Assembly (NCBI GenBank): GCA_002406015.1
Contig: DHMX01000005.1
Span: forward strand, 1-64,000
DNA: 64,000 nt
Origin: Lachnospiraceae bacterium UBA4631
GTDB lineage: Bacteria > Bacillota > Clostridia > Lachnospirales > Lachnospiraceae
Direction of reading: 5' to 3'
The position numbers were made by a program, and so were the translations under genes. The notes beneath the pieces are model-generated. The model was not told the origin of the DNA. It ran no database searches and saw only the letters and a list, made by a program, of their open reading frames with translations. Every line of letters starts with the position of its first letter. Position 1 is the first letter of the stretch. Positions 8,814 to 18,111 of this stretch are shown here, one piece after another.

Positions 8814-9539
8814 CTATGACATATATAGCCTGCTGTATAAGGTTTCGTGTTGCATGGACATCAGATTCATATATGGAACAAAGTTCTCCAGTTCTTCATT
8901 CTGATTCTGAATGGTCTTCTCCACAGCCGCGTTAAGCTTCGGATATAATTCATACAGTAACTGCTGCCCTTCTGTCTGTCCCAGAGGAATCGTTTTAATT
9001 CCAACCTGTAAAAGATTGTTCATATCACTGAAATAAAAAGCCTGAAGTGCCGCCTCCGGTTGCGCGTCCAGCCTTCCGGAAAGAAAGCCCGCAATCACAC
9101 AATAATTTCCGATGTTTGACCTTCCCTGCACCACCTGTCGATATTCGGAAAGCTTCTGCTCTCCTGTCATCAATACTGCCATCCGGAGCAACGCTTTTCC
9201 GGTTTTCAGGGATGCCCTCCGGCTCTCACCCGATAATCGCATTGCGGTAATTTCTGCATCCAGCTTGCGTAATGGCTCTATTTCTCCGGTTCTTCCATAC
9301 TGCCATGCCCTGCAAAATGCCCTGCCGTCAAATGTGACATATACCTGCCGCAAGGTCTCTAATATGTACTGCTTTAACTGTTGTGCGTTCTTTACCTCTC
9401 CGTTTGAAATATAGGTTTCCAAGCCATAGGAATGCTGAAATCCACCTACCGGAAATGTACTTCCGAAAAACTGAAGCAGACACAGATTTGTATTCAATTG
9501 TTTATCCATGATGGTGTTTGTGTTCGTGTTCATGTCCAT
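8814..9539 (-). CDS. ureF: Urease accessory protein UreF
   Basis: UreF bridges UreD and UreG during nickel loading. The family start pattern LQFFGSTFPVGGFQHSYGLE is near the N-terminus. I set the start at 9539, with AGGAG 10 bases upstream; this makes the gene overlap the His-rich end of ureE by 38 bases. An internal ATG at 9509 overlaps the ureE stop by only 8 bases and lacks a clear ribosome site, so coupling from there is also possible. The start is therefore uncertain but the identity is not. Confidence 0.85.
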   Translation of the reverse strand: MDMNTNTNTIMDKQLNTNLCLLQFFGSTFPVGGFQHSYGLETYISNGEVKNAQQLKQYILETLRQVYVTFDGRAFCRAWQYGRTGEIEPLRKLDAEITAMRLSGESRRASLKTGKALLRMAVLMTGEQKLSEYRQVVQGRSNIGNYCVIAGFLSGRLDAQPEAALQAFYFSDMNNLLQVGIKTIPLGQTEGQQLLYELYPKLNAAVEKTIQNQNEELENFVPYMNLMSMQHETLYSRLYMS

Positions 9540-9990
9540 GTGCTGCATGCTCCTTTGCTGAGACATTTGCAGATATTCCGGTAATCCTACGCTCCGTTAC
9601 CTGATAGGGTTCTTTACATTTAATCAGGACCCGCTCCAGTACGGAGTCATACGGAACCACTACCTCTGTCTCTGTCAGATATGCTTTCTTATGCATATTT
9701 CCAATGTTATAGCAGACCTTACCGTAGCCGCCGGCAGTTCTTGGTGTAATTACAAACACCTTTTCAACGGCTGCTCTTACCAGTATCACATCCGTTTCGG
9801 ATAACTCTAATATGCTTCCGTCTGCCAGATGTTCTTCTGAAGGCAAGGAAATCGCTACATCCAGACCATCTTGCGTCAAAAACCGTTGATGTCCCTTTTG
9901 CATCTGTTCTTCTGTAAATTCAACCGGATGAACGGTCTTACCTGTCAGATTTAATTCAGATTCTATTCCTGCAATATGTTCAATAATCAT
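9502..9990 (-). CDS. ureE: Urease accessory nickel chaperone UreE
   Basis: A 162-residue protein with an N-terminal UreE domain and a C-terminal metal-binding domain. The last 15 residues contain eight His with Glu and Lys between (HGHEHEHKHHHG), the nickel-storing tail seen in many UreE proteins. It hands nickel to UreG. The coding sequence of this tail is shared with the start of ureF in another frame. It is 11 bases after ureC. Confidence 0.88.
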   Translation of the reverse strand: MIIEHIAGIESELNLTGKTVHPVEFTEEQMQKGHQRFLTQDGLDVAISLPSEEHLADGSILELSETDVILVRAAVEKVFVITPRTAGGYGKVCYNIGNMHKKAYLTETEVVVPYDSVLERVLIKCKEPYQVTERRITGISANVSAKEHAAHGHEHEHKHHHG

Positions 9991-10001
9991 ACTTCCTCAC
10001 C

Positions 10002-11723
10002 TTACCTGAAATAATATTTTTGTGCTAACGGAACTGTCTCTACCGGTTCGCAGGTAATCAGTTCTCCGTCTGCAAATACCTCATAAGTCTCTGCATCCAC
10101 TTCTATCTTCGGACAATAGCTGTTTCGAACCATATCCTTTTTTCCGAGGTTTCTGGTGTTTTTAACCGGTAATAATTTATCTCCCGATATTTTTAACCGG
10201 TCAGCCAGTCCATCTTCGATTGCCGCCTTTGTTACAAATACCTTTGACAGTGTATTATTGCAGGAGCCAAAGCCTCCGTACTGTGCTTTATAAATTAACG
10301 GCTCGCCCCATGCTACGGATGCATTTGCATCTCCGCAAGGTGCCCATGCAAGGAATCCGGATTTTAATACCATTTCCGGCTTGGTTCCAAAAAATGCACT
10401 CTTCCAGATTACAATATCTGCGATTCGTCCCGGCTGCAAAGAGCCGATATATTCGCTGACACCAAAGGTAATTGCCGGATTAATGGTATACTTTGCCAGA
10501 TAGCGTAAGACTCTCTGATTATCATTGTCTCCGCTTTCCTCCGGTAAACGTCCACGCTGCTGCTTCATCTTAGATGCCAACTGCCATGTCCGAAGAACGG
10601 ATTCTCCTACACGACCCATTCCCTGTGAATCCGAACCCATCATGCTGATGGCTCCCATATCATGCAGAACATCCTCTGCCGCAATCGTTTCCTCCCGGAT
10701 TCTGGAATCCGCAAATGCTACATCCTCCGGAACATTCGGATTGAGGTGGTGTGCTACGAATATCATGTCTAAATGCTCATCAATCGTATTTATGGTGTAT
10801 GGATTTGTTGGATTCGTAGAGGATGGCAATATATTCGGCTCCCCACACACCTTGATAATATCCGGTGCATGTCCTCCACCGGCTCCTTCAGTATGATAGG
10901 CGTGCATGGTTCTTCCGTTAATTGCCTGTATCGTGCTTTCTACAAATCCGGATTCATTCAAGGTATCGGTATGAATCTGAACGGAAAAATCCATCTCGTC
11001 TGCCACGTTCAGACAGGTATTAATTACCTCCGGGGTTGCCGCCCAATCCTCATGAATCTTCATACCGATACAGCCGTTCTTTGCCTGGTCGATAATTGCT
11101 TCCGGCTGACAGGAATTTCCTCTTGCCAGCTGTCCGATATTTATCGGTACGGTTTCAAATGATTCAATCATATTTTTCAGATTAAACGGTCCCGGTGCTT
11201 CAATACTTAAGGTCTTTGCTCCACATCCACCGCCAATCATGGTTGTAAGTCCGTTACTTAATGCCTCCCATGCCTGATGCGGTGATTCAAAATGAACGTG
11301 AACATCGATGCCGCCAGCGGTTGCAATCCAGCCGGGGTCTCCGGTGATAATTTCCGTTTCGGGACTGATTACCAGCCCCGGTGTAATATCCATGGTATCC
11401 GGATTTCCCGCTTTTCCGATTCCGACAATCTTTCCATCCTTAATTCCTATATCACCTTTTATGACTCCGAGAATCGGGTCCAGAATAATCATATTGGTAA
11501 TTACCAAATCCAGACCATCACCCTTTGTCGTCACTCCCGGCTTCTGTGCCATACCGTCACGACAGGATTTTCCGCCGCCCGCTATGGCTTCGTCACCATA
11601 ATGACCTTCCATATAATCCTTTTCGATTTCAATAATTAATCCGGTATCCGCAAGGTGAACCTTATCTCCGGTTGTAGGACCGTATATATCTACATATTCT
11701 TTTTTTGTCATTACTCGTGCCAT
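10002..11723 (-). CDS. ureC: Urease alpha subunit UreC
   Basis: The 573-residue catalytic subunit hydrolyses urea to ammonia and carbamate at a dinickel centre. Nickel ligands are present: HVHF, the carbamylated Lys in GMKIHEDW, QIHTD, the His in AYHTEGAGGGH, and Asp in MGSDSQG. The catalytic His is in VAHHL and the active-site Arg in SRIR. Two departures stand out: the mobile-flap residue that is normally Cys is Ala, and the segment after HVHF is ESPHQ instead of the usual ICPQQ. The gene follows ureB by 13 bases. Confidence 0.95.
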   Translation of the reverse strand: MARVMTKKEYVDIYGPTTGDKVHLADTGLIIEIEKDYMEGHYGDEAIAGGGKSCRDGMAQKPGVTTKGDGLDLVITNMIILDPILGVIKGDIGIKDGKIVGIGKAGNPDTMDITPGLVISPETEIITGDPGWIATAGGIDVHVHFESPHQAWEALSNGLTTMIGGGCGAKTLSIEAPGPFNLKNMIESFETVPINIGQLARGNSCQPEAIIDQAKNGCIGMKIHEDWAATPEVINTCLNVADEMDFSVQIHTDTLNESGFVESTIQAINGRTMHAYHTEGAGGGHAPDIIKVCGEPNILPSSTNPTNPYTINTIDEHLDMIFVAHHLNPNVPEDVAFADSRIREETIAAEDVLHDMGAISMMGSDSQGMGRVGESVLRTWQLASKMKQQRGRLPEESGDNDNQRVLRYLAKYTINPAITFGVSEYIGSLQPGRIADIVIWKSAFFGTKPEMVLKSGFLAWAPCGDANASVAWGEPLIYKAQYGGFGSCNNTLSKVFVTKAAIEDGLADRLKISGDKLLPVKNTRNLGKKDMVRNSYCPKIEVDAETYEVFADGELITCEPVETVPLAQKYYFR

Positions 11724-11736
11724 AACAATCCTCCTT

Positions 11737-12105
11737 CTAAAGGAATCCTTTTTCCTTTGCTCGTTCCATTGCCTGCCGCTTTATCTCCGGGTCTGTTGTA
11801 TCTCCGTTTGTCAGTCCGTTGAAGCCATATGTAATCTTTTTGCCGGCATATTCAACTACCGTTACTTCCTTCTCGATTCCGGGTTCAAACCGGACTGCGG
11901 TGCCTGCCGGAATATCCAGATGCATTCCGAATGCCTTTTCCCGGTCAAATTTTAACGCCCGGTTCGCTTCAAAAAAATGATAGTGGGAACCCACCTGTAC
12001 CGCCCGGTCTCCGGTATTGGTAACGATTAGTGTCTCGGTTCTTCTTCCTTCATTCAAAACAATGGGTGTATCGTTATAAATAATCTCTCCTATTTTGTAT
12101 TTCAT
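11737..12105 (-). CDS. ureB: Urease beta subunit UreB
   Basis: A 122-residue structural subunit of the urease trimer-of-trimers. QVGSHYHFFEANRAL is the family signature and RFEPGIEKEV follows. It begins MKYKIGEIIY. It lies between ureA and ureC with short spacers, so the three structural subunits are made in order. Confidence 0.93.
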   Translation of the reverse strand: MKYKIGEIIYNDTPIVLNEGRRTETLIVTNTGDRAVQVGSHYHFFEANRALKFDREKAFGMHLDIPAGTAVRFEPGIEKEVTVVEYAGKKITYGFNGLTNGDTTDPEIKRQAMERAKEKGFL

Positions 12106-12116
12106 AGCATTTCCTC

Positions 12117-12467
12117 CTACACCATAGATATTAATTCCTGAATGGTATCTTCCTTCTTCTCTAAGCGAATCGGATTATGAATACTTACCAGCTTTGTTCC
12201 GTCCGGAAACAGCACCTCAAGCTGTATAAACGGAAGCAGCTCCTCCGTACCTTCCATAACATCCTCTAAGGAGATAATCTGAGAGCCGATTGCGATTAAT
12301 TCCGTCAGCGAATTCATACCGGCTCTGGCACGCTCCAGTAATTCATCACAAATAATTGCATCCGCTTCTACATAATTTAATTTCAAACCGCGTTTCCATC
12401 GTCTTCTCGCCATTTCCGCCACATCAAATATAATCAATCGTTCCTGTTCCTTTAAAGTAAGCTTCAT
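12117..12467 (-). CDS. ureA: Urease gamma subunit UreA
   Basis: The smallest urease structural subunit, here 116 residues against about 100 in most bacteria, because the C-terminus carries an extra acidic/basic segment after the usual end near VHNPI-like IHNPIRLE. The N-terminus MKLTLKEQERLIIFDVAEMA matches the family. The start at 12467 has AGGAGG 6 bases upstream. It is the first structural gene of the operon and is 98 bases from the upstream ornithine-cyclodeaminase-like gene, leaving room for a promoter. Confidence 0.93.
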   Translation of the reverse strand: MKLTLKEQERLIIFDVAEMARRRWKRGLKLNYVEADAIICDELLERARAGMNSLTELIAIGSQIISLEDVMEGTEELLPFIQLEVLFPDGTKLVSIHNPIRLEKKEDTIQELISMV

Positions 12468-12565
12468 CCTGTACCTCCTATCTGTCTCCATATGACATCG
12501 TTCTTATATTGTCTATAATAGTAATCGTTATTTTTAATATCGTATTGGAAAAAACAGATACTTTC

Positions 12566-13702
12566 TTACCACATATATGCATGATCCCATAGGTTTAACT
12601 TCACACCGATATTACAAGCCAATGCTTTTTCATAGCATATCTTTCCCCATGCAACATCCTCTACCGGCATACCGCCAACCGAATATACGATGATTTCTTC
12701 TTCTGTACTTCTTCCTGCGGATTTTCCTAACAGGACATCACCCATATCTGTAATCTCTGCTTCTGTAATCTTACCCTCATGAACCAAATCCATGAACTTA
12801 CAGCCAATGATATTAATTGCACCATAGGTCGGATATGGATATTCCTCTCGCCATGCATGGTAAAGTCCCATACTGTCAACTACCAGCTTACATTCCTTTG
12901 CCAGAAATTCCGTTTCAAATTCCACACCGGACGGACATACCAATAAGGCACCCGGTTTTACCCATTCCTTTTGAACCTTTGCATAGGTACTTACATCATT
13001 GTTGGTTGTAGCAGTAAAGGTAACAATATCCGAATCACGGATTAATTCCTCCAGACTGTCCGTAACTACTATTTCCTTTATTTGCGGATACTTTTCCCGC
13101 ACATACTGAATAAACGAATTTAACGAGCGTTTTCCTCTTCCCTTTACTTTTACGGTATCCAGCTTCTTACAGGTTGCCATAAATGCATCCAAAGCCGTCT
13201 TTCCCATAACTCCGGGACCGTATATCGCACACACCCGGCTATCCGGTCTTGCAAGGTGTCTGGAGCCAACACCCTGAACAGCTCCTGTCCGCTGCGCGCT
13301 TACCAGATTGCCGGACATCAAACAGAGGGGTGCTCCGGTATCTTTGTCATTTAGCATAATCATTAATATGGAACGTGGTAATTCCTTTTCCTTATTCTTT
13401 ACATTTGAGCCATACCACTTCATACCCATGAGGTCAAACGGACCTCCTATATATGCGGGCATTGCCATGAATCTCCGGTCCTCGCCCTCCTGCTTCGGCA
13501 TATTCGGAAACGGAGACTGCTGTGGAAAGGTCACCATGCAGCCATGGGAGGCATGATTTTCTCCACCCATTACATAGTCACCGAGACTCATACATTTTAA
13601 TACCTCTTCCATGGCATCTATGCACTTCGGCATATCCATAACACCTGATTTCCGCATATCTTCTTCACTTAAATATAGAAAATTAATCTCTGAACTGCTC
13701 AT
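12566..13702 (-). CDS. Ornithine cyclodeaminase / mu-crystallin family protein
   Basis: A 378-residue NAD(P)-binding protein of the OCD/mu-crystallin family. The Rossmann stretch reads YGPGVMGKTALDAF near residue 165, preceded by RTGAVQGVGSRHLA. Family members include ornithine cyclodeaminase, which releases ammonia from ornithine, alanine dehydrogenase and ketimine reductases; homologues in related genomes are sometimes labelled tyramine oxidase subunit B. Position directly ahead of urease suggests nitrogen release from an amino acid or imine, which is inference. The start at 13702 has AAAGGGG 8 bases upstream. Confidence 0.75.
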   Translation of the reverse strand: MSSSEINFLYLSEEDMRKSGVMDMPKCIDAMEEVLKCMSLGDYVMGGENHASHGCMVTFPQQSPFPNMPKQEGEDRRFMAMPAYIGGPFDLMGMKWYGSNVKNKEKELPRSILMIMLNDKDTGAPLCLMSGNLVSAQRTGAVQGVGSRHLARPDSRVCAIYGPGVMGKTALDAFMATCKKLDTVKVKGRGKRSLNSFIQYVREKYPQIKEIVVTDSLEELIRDSDIVTFTATTNNDVSTYAKVQKEWVKPGALLVCPSGVEFETEFLAKECKLVVDSMGLYHAWREEYPYPTYGAINIIGCKFMDLVHEGKITEAEITDMGDVLLGKSAGRSTEEEIIVYSVGGMPVEDVAWGKICYEKALACNIGVKLNLWDHAYMW

Positions 13703-13943
13703 ATTCATGTCCCCTTTCCGTCTGGTTTGCTTTCATTTTTCATTTCGTTTTATGGTTTGGTTATTTATAATTCAGTATTTTATGAATGCTGTTTGGGAAT
13801 GTCAAAGGAGGAAAGTTAGGGGTTTACCCGACATTTTTTGTTTCTTTTTTTCCAATATTTCTATAATGAAATCTTATATAATGCATTTGAAAGCAAGGGA
13901 GTTCATGTATGATGCAGTGTTTTTGAAGTAAGGAGTGGATACT

Positions 13944-15029
13944 ATGAATGACATTATATTAATATCTTCCGATGTAGCCTTTCGAAATCAATTTAAGAAA
14001 CAGGATTACTTTATTGACCATCCGGAGCAGCAGATTGTACTGGATACCGCAGATGCAGCCAATGCTATTAATTATTTGCAGGAATTTCCGGTTGATGTTG
14101 TATTTCTTGACATGGAGGTTCCGGTCAATAAATGTCTGTCCCTGATTTCTTCTATTGTTACGTTAAATTCTAATATTAAAGTTGTTATGCTTGGACAGAC
14201 ACAGAATTTTGAACTTGCCATGTCCGGAATCCGGAACGGGGCATTTGACTATTTGACGAAACCGATTGATACCATGCAGTTAACAGCCGTTTTTTCGAGA
14301 ATGCAGACGCTCCTTCTGCACCATCCCGATAACACGTCTGCCTTTACCACGAATGAATATGCAACTATGCTTAACTATTTGTTTCAGTGTGACAACCGCT
14401 TTTTTACATTTCTTCAACAGCTCTACTGTAAGGCAGAGCTGAACCGCCGCCAGAAGGTTTATGATATACAGGTGAACTTTTATAATCTGTTCTGTCATTT
14501 ATATAAAGACTGTAAAGAGACCTATCCTTTTTTGAGTCTTTACTACTCAAAGGATGACTTAGAACAGCTTTCTCCTTCTCATCCTCTGGATATGGTAAAC
14601 TTAAAGAACCGGATTCATGTGATTGCACAGGAATTATTTTATATCATTTCCTGCTTCCGTCCGAATAGCTCCAGCGAATTAATCCAGAGTATCAACACTT
14701 ATGTCTGGGAACACGTAGAGGAGCATATTTCCTTAGAGCAACTGGCAGAACACTTTTTTGTCAATAAATCTTATCTGAGTCATTTATTTAAGCTGGAGGT
14801 TGGAAGAACTTTTATGAATTACTATACCGAGGTTCGTATGCTTCGCAGCCGCGTCCTGCTCAAATCCAATCAGAAAATCTATGAATGTGCCTTGGCACTC
14901 GGCTACGAAGATACGGAATATTTTAGTAAGGTATTTAAGAATTATTACGGCTGCCGACCTACAGAATATATGGCTTTGCCGAATAACCAAGCATTTCATC
15001 ATATTGATCTCGCCGTCGATCTGCAATAA
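13944..15029 (+). CDS. Response regulator with AraC-type DNA-binding domain
   Basis: A 361-residue two-domain regulator. The N-terminal receiver has the phosphoacceptor Asp in VVFLDME and a Lys in YLTKPIDT. The C-terminal half is an AraC helix-turn-helix (AEHFFVNKSYLSHLF and GCRPTEY). I place the start at 13944 because AGGAG lies 8 bases upstream; an earlier GTG at 13935 overlaps that site. No histidine kinase is in the window. Its last 71 bases overlap the end of the converging nitrilase gene. It is divergent from the ornithine-cyclodeaminase/urease genes and is a candidate regulator of them. Confidence 0.85.
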   Translation: MNDIILISSDVAFRNQFKKQDYFIDHPEQQIVLDTADAANAINYLQEFPVDVVFLDMEVPVNKCLSLISSIVTLNSNIKVVMLGQTQNFELAMSGIRNGAFDYLTKPIDTMQLTAVFSRMQTLLLHHPDNTSAFTTNEYATMLNYLFQCDNRFFTFLQQLYCKAELNRRQKVYDIQVNFYNLFCHLYKDCKETYPFLSLYYSKDDLEQLSPSHPLDMVNLKNRIHVIAQELFYIISCFRPNSSSELIQSINTYVWEHVEEHISLEQLAEHFFVNKSYLSHLFKLEVGRTFMNYYTEVRMLRSRVLLKSNQKIYECALALGYEDTEYFSKVFKNYYGCRPTEYMALPNNQAFHHIDLAVDLQ

Positions 15030-15816
15030 TATGTGTCCGAGAGCCCCAATTGCGGGACTCCTTCGCTCTCCGGAGGTCTACGTCCGCATATATAATTTCT
15101 TCTTTATCATCACCGGCTCTGGAAAGAATGGCTCCTTGCGGGTCTGTTATAATACTGTTTGCAACCCACTTCGTTCCACGCTCTTCCCCTACCCTTGCAG
15201 CGGCAGCAATATATACACCGTTACAATGCGAATTTGCCATGCATAGCACATTTGCAATCGGAAGTCCGTCCGGTGTAGTTACAAGCCTCTCATCCTTTAC
15301 CCAGCCGGTAGGACTGCAGATTAAATCCGCTCCCTGCAAGGTCAGCAACCGGCTGCTTTCCGGAAACCATAAGTCATAGCATATCATAATGCCTATCTTG
15401 CCAAGCCTTGTATCAAATACCGGAAATCCGGTCATGCTTGCATCGCAATATAATTTTTCCGTTCCCCACATATGCATCTTCCGGTACGTTCCGATATAGC
15501 CCTCCGGACCAACCAGCACAGCCGAATTATACAGCACAAGTCCTTCCTTTTCATAAAGCCCCGCAATGATATAAACATTCCGCTCGGCTGCCTTTTTCAT
15601 CAATGTCTGCGTAAGTGTTCCCGCAGGAACCTCCTCTGCCAGTGCATATGCCTCTTCATAGGAATAAAAAATATAGCCCTGATAGATTCCTTCCGGCAAT
15701 ATTACCAGCTCTGCTCCCTGTCCTGCTGCTTCGTCTATGTAGTCTAACATACGCTTTAACGTTTCCTTCGGTGTTCCGTTTTCACAATTCATTTGTACTG
15801 CTGCTATTTTTGCCAT
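14959..15816 (-). CDS. Carbon-nitrogen hydrolase (nitrilase superfamily)
   Basis: A 285-residue cytoplasmic amidase-type enzyme. The Glu-Lys-Cys catalytic triad is visible: Glu in LPEGIYQGY, Lys in YRKMHMW and Cys in MICYDLWFPE. Such enzymes hydrolyse amides or nitriles, releasing ammonia. The start at 15816 has GGAGG 7 bases upstream. It follows the AraC gene by 14 bases and is probably co-transcribed with it. Substrate unknown; the surrounding urea genes suggest amide nitrogen scavenging. Its 3' end overlaps the response regulator. Confidence 0.85.
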   Translation of the reverse strand: MAKIAAVQMNCENGTPKETLKRMLDYIDEAAGQGAELVILPEGIYQGYIFYSYEEAYALAEEVPAGTLTQTLMKKAAERNVYIIAGLYEKEGLVLYNSAVLVGPEGYIGTYRKMHMWGTEKLYCDASMTGFPVFDTRLGKIGIMICYDLWFPESSRLLTLQGADLICSPTGWVKDERLVTTPDGLPIANVLCMANSHCNGVYIAAAARVGEERGTKWVANSIITDPQGAILSRAGDDKEEIIYADVDLRRAKESRNWGSRTHIIADRRRDQYDEMLGYSAKPYIL

Positions 15817-15830
15817 TGTATCTCCTCCTG

Positions 15831-16652
15831 TCACAAGACCTTTAATCGTTCATCTACTCGCTCCTGTTTTAGTTCCTGTAAAAACTCTCTCGGACTTCTT
15901 CCCGAAAGCCTGCGAAATTCATTGCAAAAATGTGCCTGGTCATAAAACCCGAAATCATATAATGTATCCAGTGCATCCGAGCATTCTATGGATTGCACCA
16001 TCATCTGAAACCGTATAATCTCACTGAACTGCTTTGGTGAAATTCCATTTATCTGCGTAAAAATTCTTGCCACATACTGTTTGGAATAACCAAGCTCCTC
16101 CGCAATGGTTCCGATTCTTATATTTCCGCGGTTTTGCATAATCAGTCCTACTGCATCCTGACTTAATTGCTGCTTTCCGTAATTTTGTTCTCTCTGCATA
16201 TAAATCGGAATATAATAATTCAAAAAAATCTGTATTCGCTGTTCAAAGCTTTCTGCCAGCCCGATTTGCTCAATAATATCGTCATTCGGAATGTAATCAC
16301 TAAGCGGCAGCATTTGCTCCAGCACATCTCCTAACGGCAGTGATACCATGGCAGGCATAATGCCCGGTTGGAATCTTATGCCGAAATACTCATAGCCTTC
16401 CCTTACACGAATCCCATGCGGGGACAGCAGACTTCCCACAAGCTCTGCTCCGCATTGTGTTTTTTCTGCATTCCAATAGAACATCAAATCGACACAGCAA
16501 TCCGGAATCGAGGTTGATATTTCTGTAATGCCCTTTTTAATCACACATGTATAGAAATGAGAAATTCCGTATTGGTTGTACACCTTTTTATAATAGGTAT
16601 CTGACAATAATATCATAAATGGTTGTCTGGGTATTAATACCTGTCGTTTCAT
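15831..16652 (-). CDS. AraC-family transcriptional regulator
   Basis: A 273-residue regulator with an N-terminal sensor domain of the DUF6597 type (CCVDLMFYWN, EYFGIRFQPGIMP) and a C-terminal AraC helix-turn-helix (IAEELGYSKQYVARIF, then FYDQAHFCNEFRRLSGRSPREF). The start at 16652 has AAGGG 8 bases upstream; longer forms lack a ribosome site. It lies just upstream of the nitrilase gene, which it probably controls. A strong terminator separates it from glnA. Confidence 0.85.
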   Translation of the reverse strand: MKRQVLIPRQPFMILLSDTYYKKVYNQYGISHFYTCVIKKGITEISTSIPDCCVDLMFYWNAEKTQCGAELVGSLLSPHGIRVREGYEYFGIRFQPGIMPAMVSLPLGDVLEQMLPLSDYIPNDDIIEQIGLAESFEQRIQIFLNYYIPIYMQREQNYGKQQLSQDAVGLIMQNRGNIRIGTIAEELGYSKQYVARIFTQINGISPKQFSEIIRFQMMVQSIECSDALDTLYDFGFYDQAHFCNEFRRLSGRSPREFLQELKQERVDERLKVL

Positions 16653-16723
16653 ACGCACATCCCTTTCTGCCTGTTCCATGCGTATATCCGATAAGCTTTC
16701 CAATAACCAAAGCTGCGATAAAA

Positions 16724-16754
16724 CAAAGGAGACTACAAGCTGTAGTCTCCTTTG
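16724..16754 (-). terminator. Terminator of the urt-glnA operon
   Basis: CAAAGGAGACTACA and TGTAGTCTCCTTTG form a perfect 14-bp stem; on the minus strand it is followed by TTTTAT. It lies 5 bases after the glnA stop codon. Confidence 0.88.
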
Positions 16755-16759
16755 ACATT

Positions 16760-18097
16760 TTAATATTCTTTCAGATATTTATTAATTTCCCATTCAGACA
16801 CATTCTCACAATACTCTGCCCATTCCTGCTTCTTTAATGCAAGATAGTTCTCCAATATATGAGAACCCAGTGTCTGCTTGATTAGCTCATCCTTTTCCAG
16901 CTCCTGAATTGCTTCGTTCAGGTTCGCCGGCAACGCATGGATATTATGTTCTTGCAATTCCTCTTGTGTCATTGCAAAAATATTATAATCAACACTTGCC
17001 GGCGGTGTCAATCCCCTTTTAATACCATCCAGACCTGCTGCCAGACAACATGCCAGCAGTAAATACGGATTTGCAGTCGGGTCCGGGGAACGTAATTCCA
17101 CCCGTGTTGCAGACCCTCTGGAAGCCGGAATCCGGATTAACGGACTGCGGTTCTTACAGGACCATGCAATGTATACCGGTGCCTCATATCCTGCAATTAA
17201 CCGCTTATAGGAATTTACAATCGGATTTGCAATTGCTGTAATTGCCGGAATATGCTCCATAATACCGGCAATAAAATGATATGCTTCCTGACTCAAGCCG
17301 TTTTTCATGGTATCTGCCGGGTCATAGAATACATTCCTTCCGTCCTTCATAAGTGACATATTGGTATGCATTCCGGAACCGTTTTGTCCCTGTAACGGCT
17401 TCGGTACAAATACCGCACAGGTTCCCATGGTCTTTGCGACCGACTTAACAGCTAACTTAAAGGTCATAATATCATCTGCTGTCTTTAATGCTTCTTCATA
17501 TTTGAAATCAACCTCATGCTGTCCGATGGCAACCTCATGATGAGAAGTTTCTATTTCATATCCCATTCTATCCAGCATCAGACAGATTTCTCTACGAACC
17601 TGTCCGCCTACATCAATCGGTCCCAAGTCAAAGTAGCCGGAGGTATCGTGTGTCAATGTTGTTGGCCGTCCCACATCATCGGTATGGAAAATGAAAAATT
17701 CACATTCCGGTCCGACATTGAAGATATAGCCCATATCCTCAGCTTCCTCAAGCACCCGTTTCAGACAATATCTTGGGTCACCCGCAAACGGATTTCCTTC
17801 CGGGTCATAGACATCACAGATTAACCGGGCAACCGAATCCTCCCGCGGTCTCCATGGCAATATTGCAAAGGTATCCAAATCCGGACGAAGGTACATATCC
17901 GATTCCTCAATCCGTACAAAGCCTTCAATGGAGGAGCCGTCAAACATAATCTTATTATCCAGTGCCTTATCCAATTGATTTACCGTAATTGCAACATTTT
18001 TCAGGTGTCCCAGTACATCCGTAAACTGCAGCCGGATAAACTTGACATTATTTTCTTTTACTATTTTTAATATCTTTTCCTTTGTCATCTTAGCCAT
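16760..18097 (-). CDS. glnA: Glutamine synthetase, type I
   Basis: This 445-residue enzyme makes glutamine from glutamate, ammonia and ATP. Visible motifs are the Asp latch MFDGSSIEGF, metal ligands in GPECEFF, the ATP loop NGSGMHTNMSL and KNRSPLIRIP. The usual adenylylation segment (NLYDLP) is replaced by DYNIFAM, as in the GSI-alpha group of Gram-positive bacteria, so control is not by adenylylation. It is the last gene of the urtABCDE-glnA operon, 14 bases after urtE, which ties urea import directly to ammonia assimilation. Confidence 0.95.
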   Translation of the reverse strand: MAKMTKEKILKIVKENNVKFIRLQFTDVLGHLKNVAITVNQLDKALDNKIMFDGSSIEGFVRIEESDMYLRPDLDTFAILPWRPREDSVARLICDVYDPEGNPFAGDPRYCLKRVLEEAEDMGYIFNVGPECEFFIFHTDDVGRPTTLTHDTSGYFDLGPIDVGGQVRREICLMLDRMGYEIETSHHEVAIGQHEVDFKYEEALKTADDIMTFKLAVKSVAKTMGTCAVFVPKPLQGQNGSGMHTNMSLMKDGRNVFYDPADTMKNGLSQEAYHFIAGIMEHIPAITAIANPIVNSYKRLIAGYEAPVYIAWSCKNRSPLIRIPASRGSATRVELRSPDPTANPYLLLACCLAAGLDGIKRGLTPPASVDYNIFAMTQEELQEHNIHALPANLNEAIQELEKDELIKQTLGSHILENYLALKKQEWAEYCENVSEWEINKYLKEY

Positions 18098-18111
18098 ATA
18101 CGTTCCTCCTT

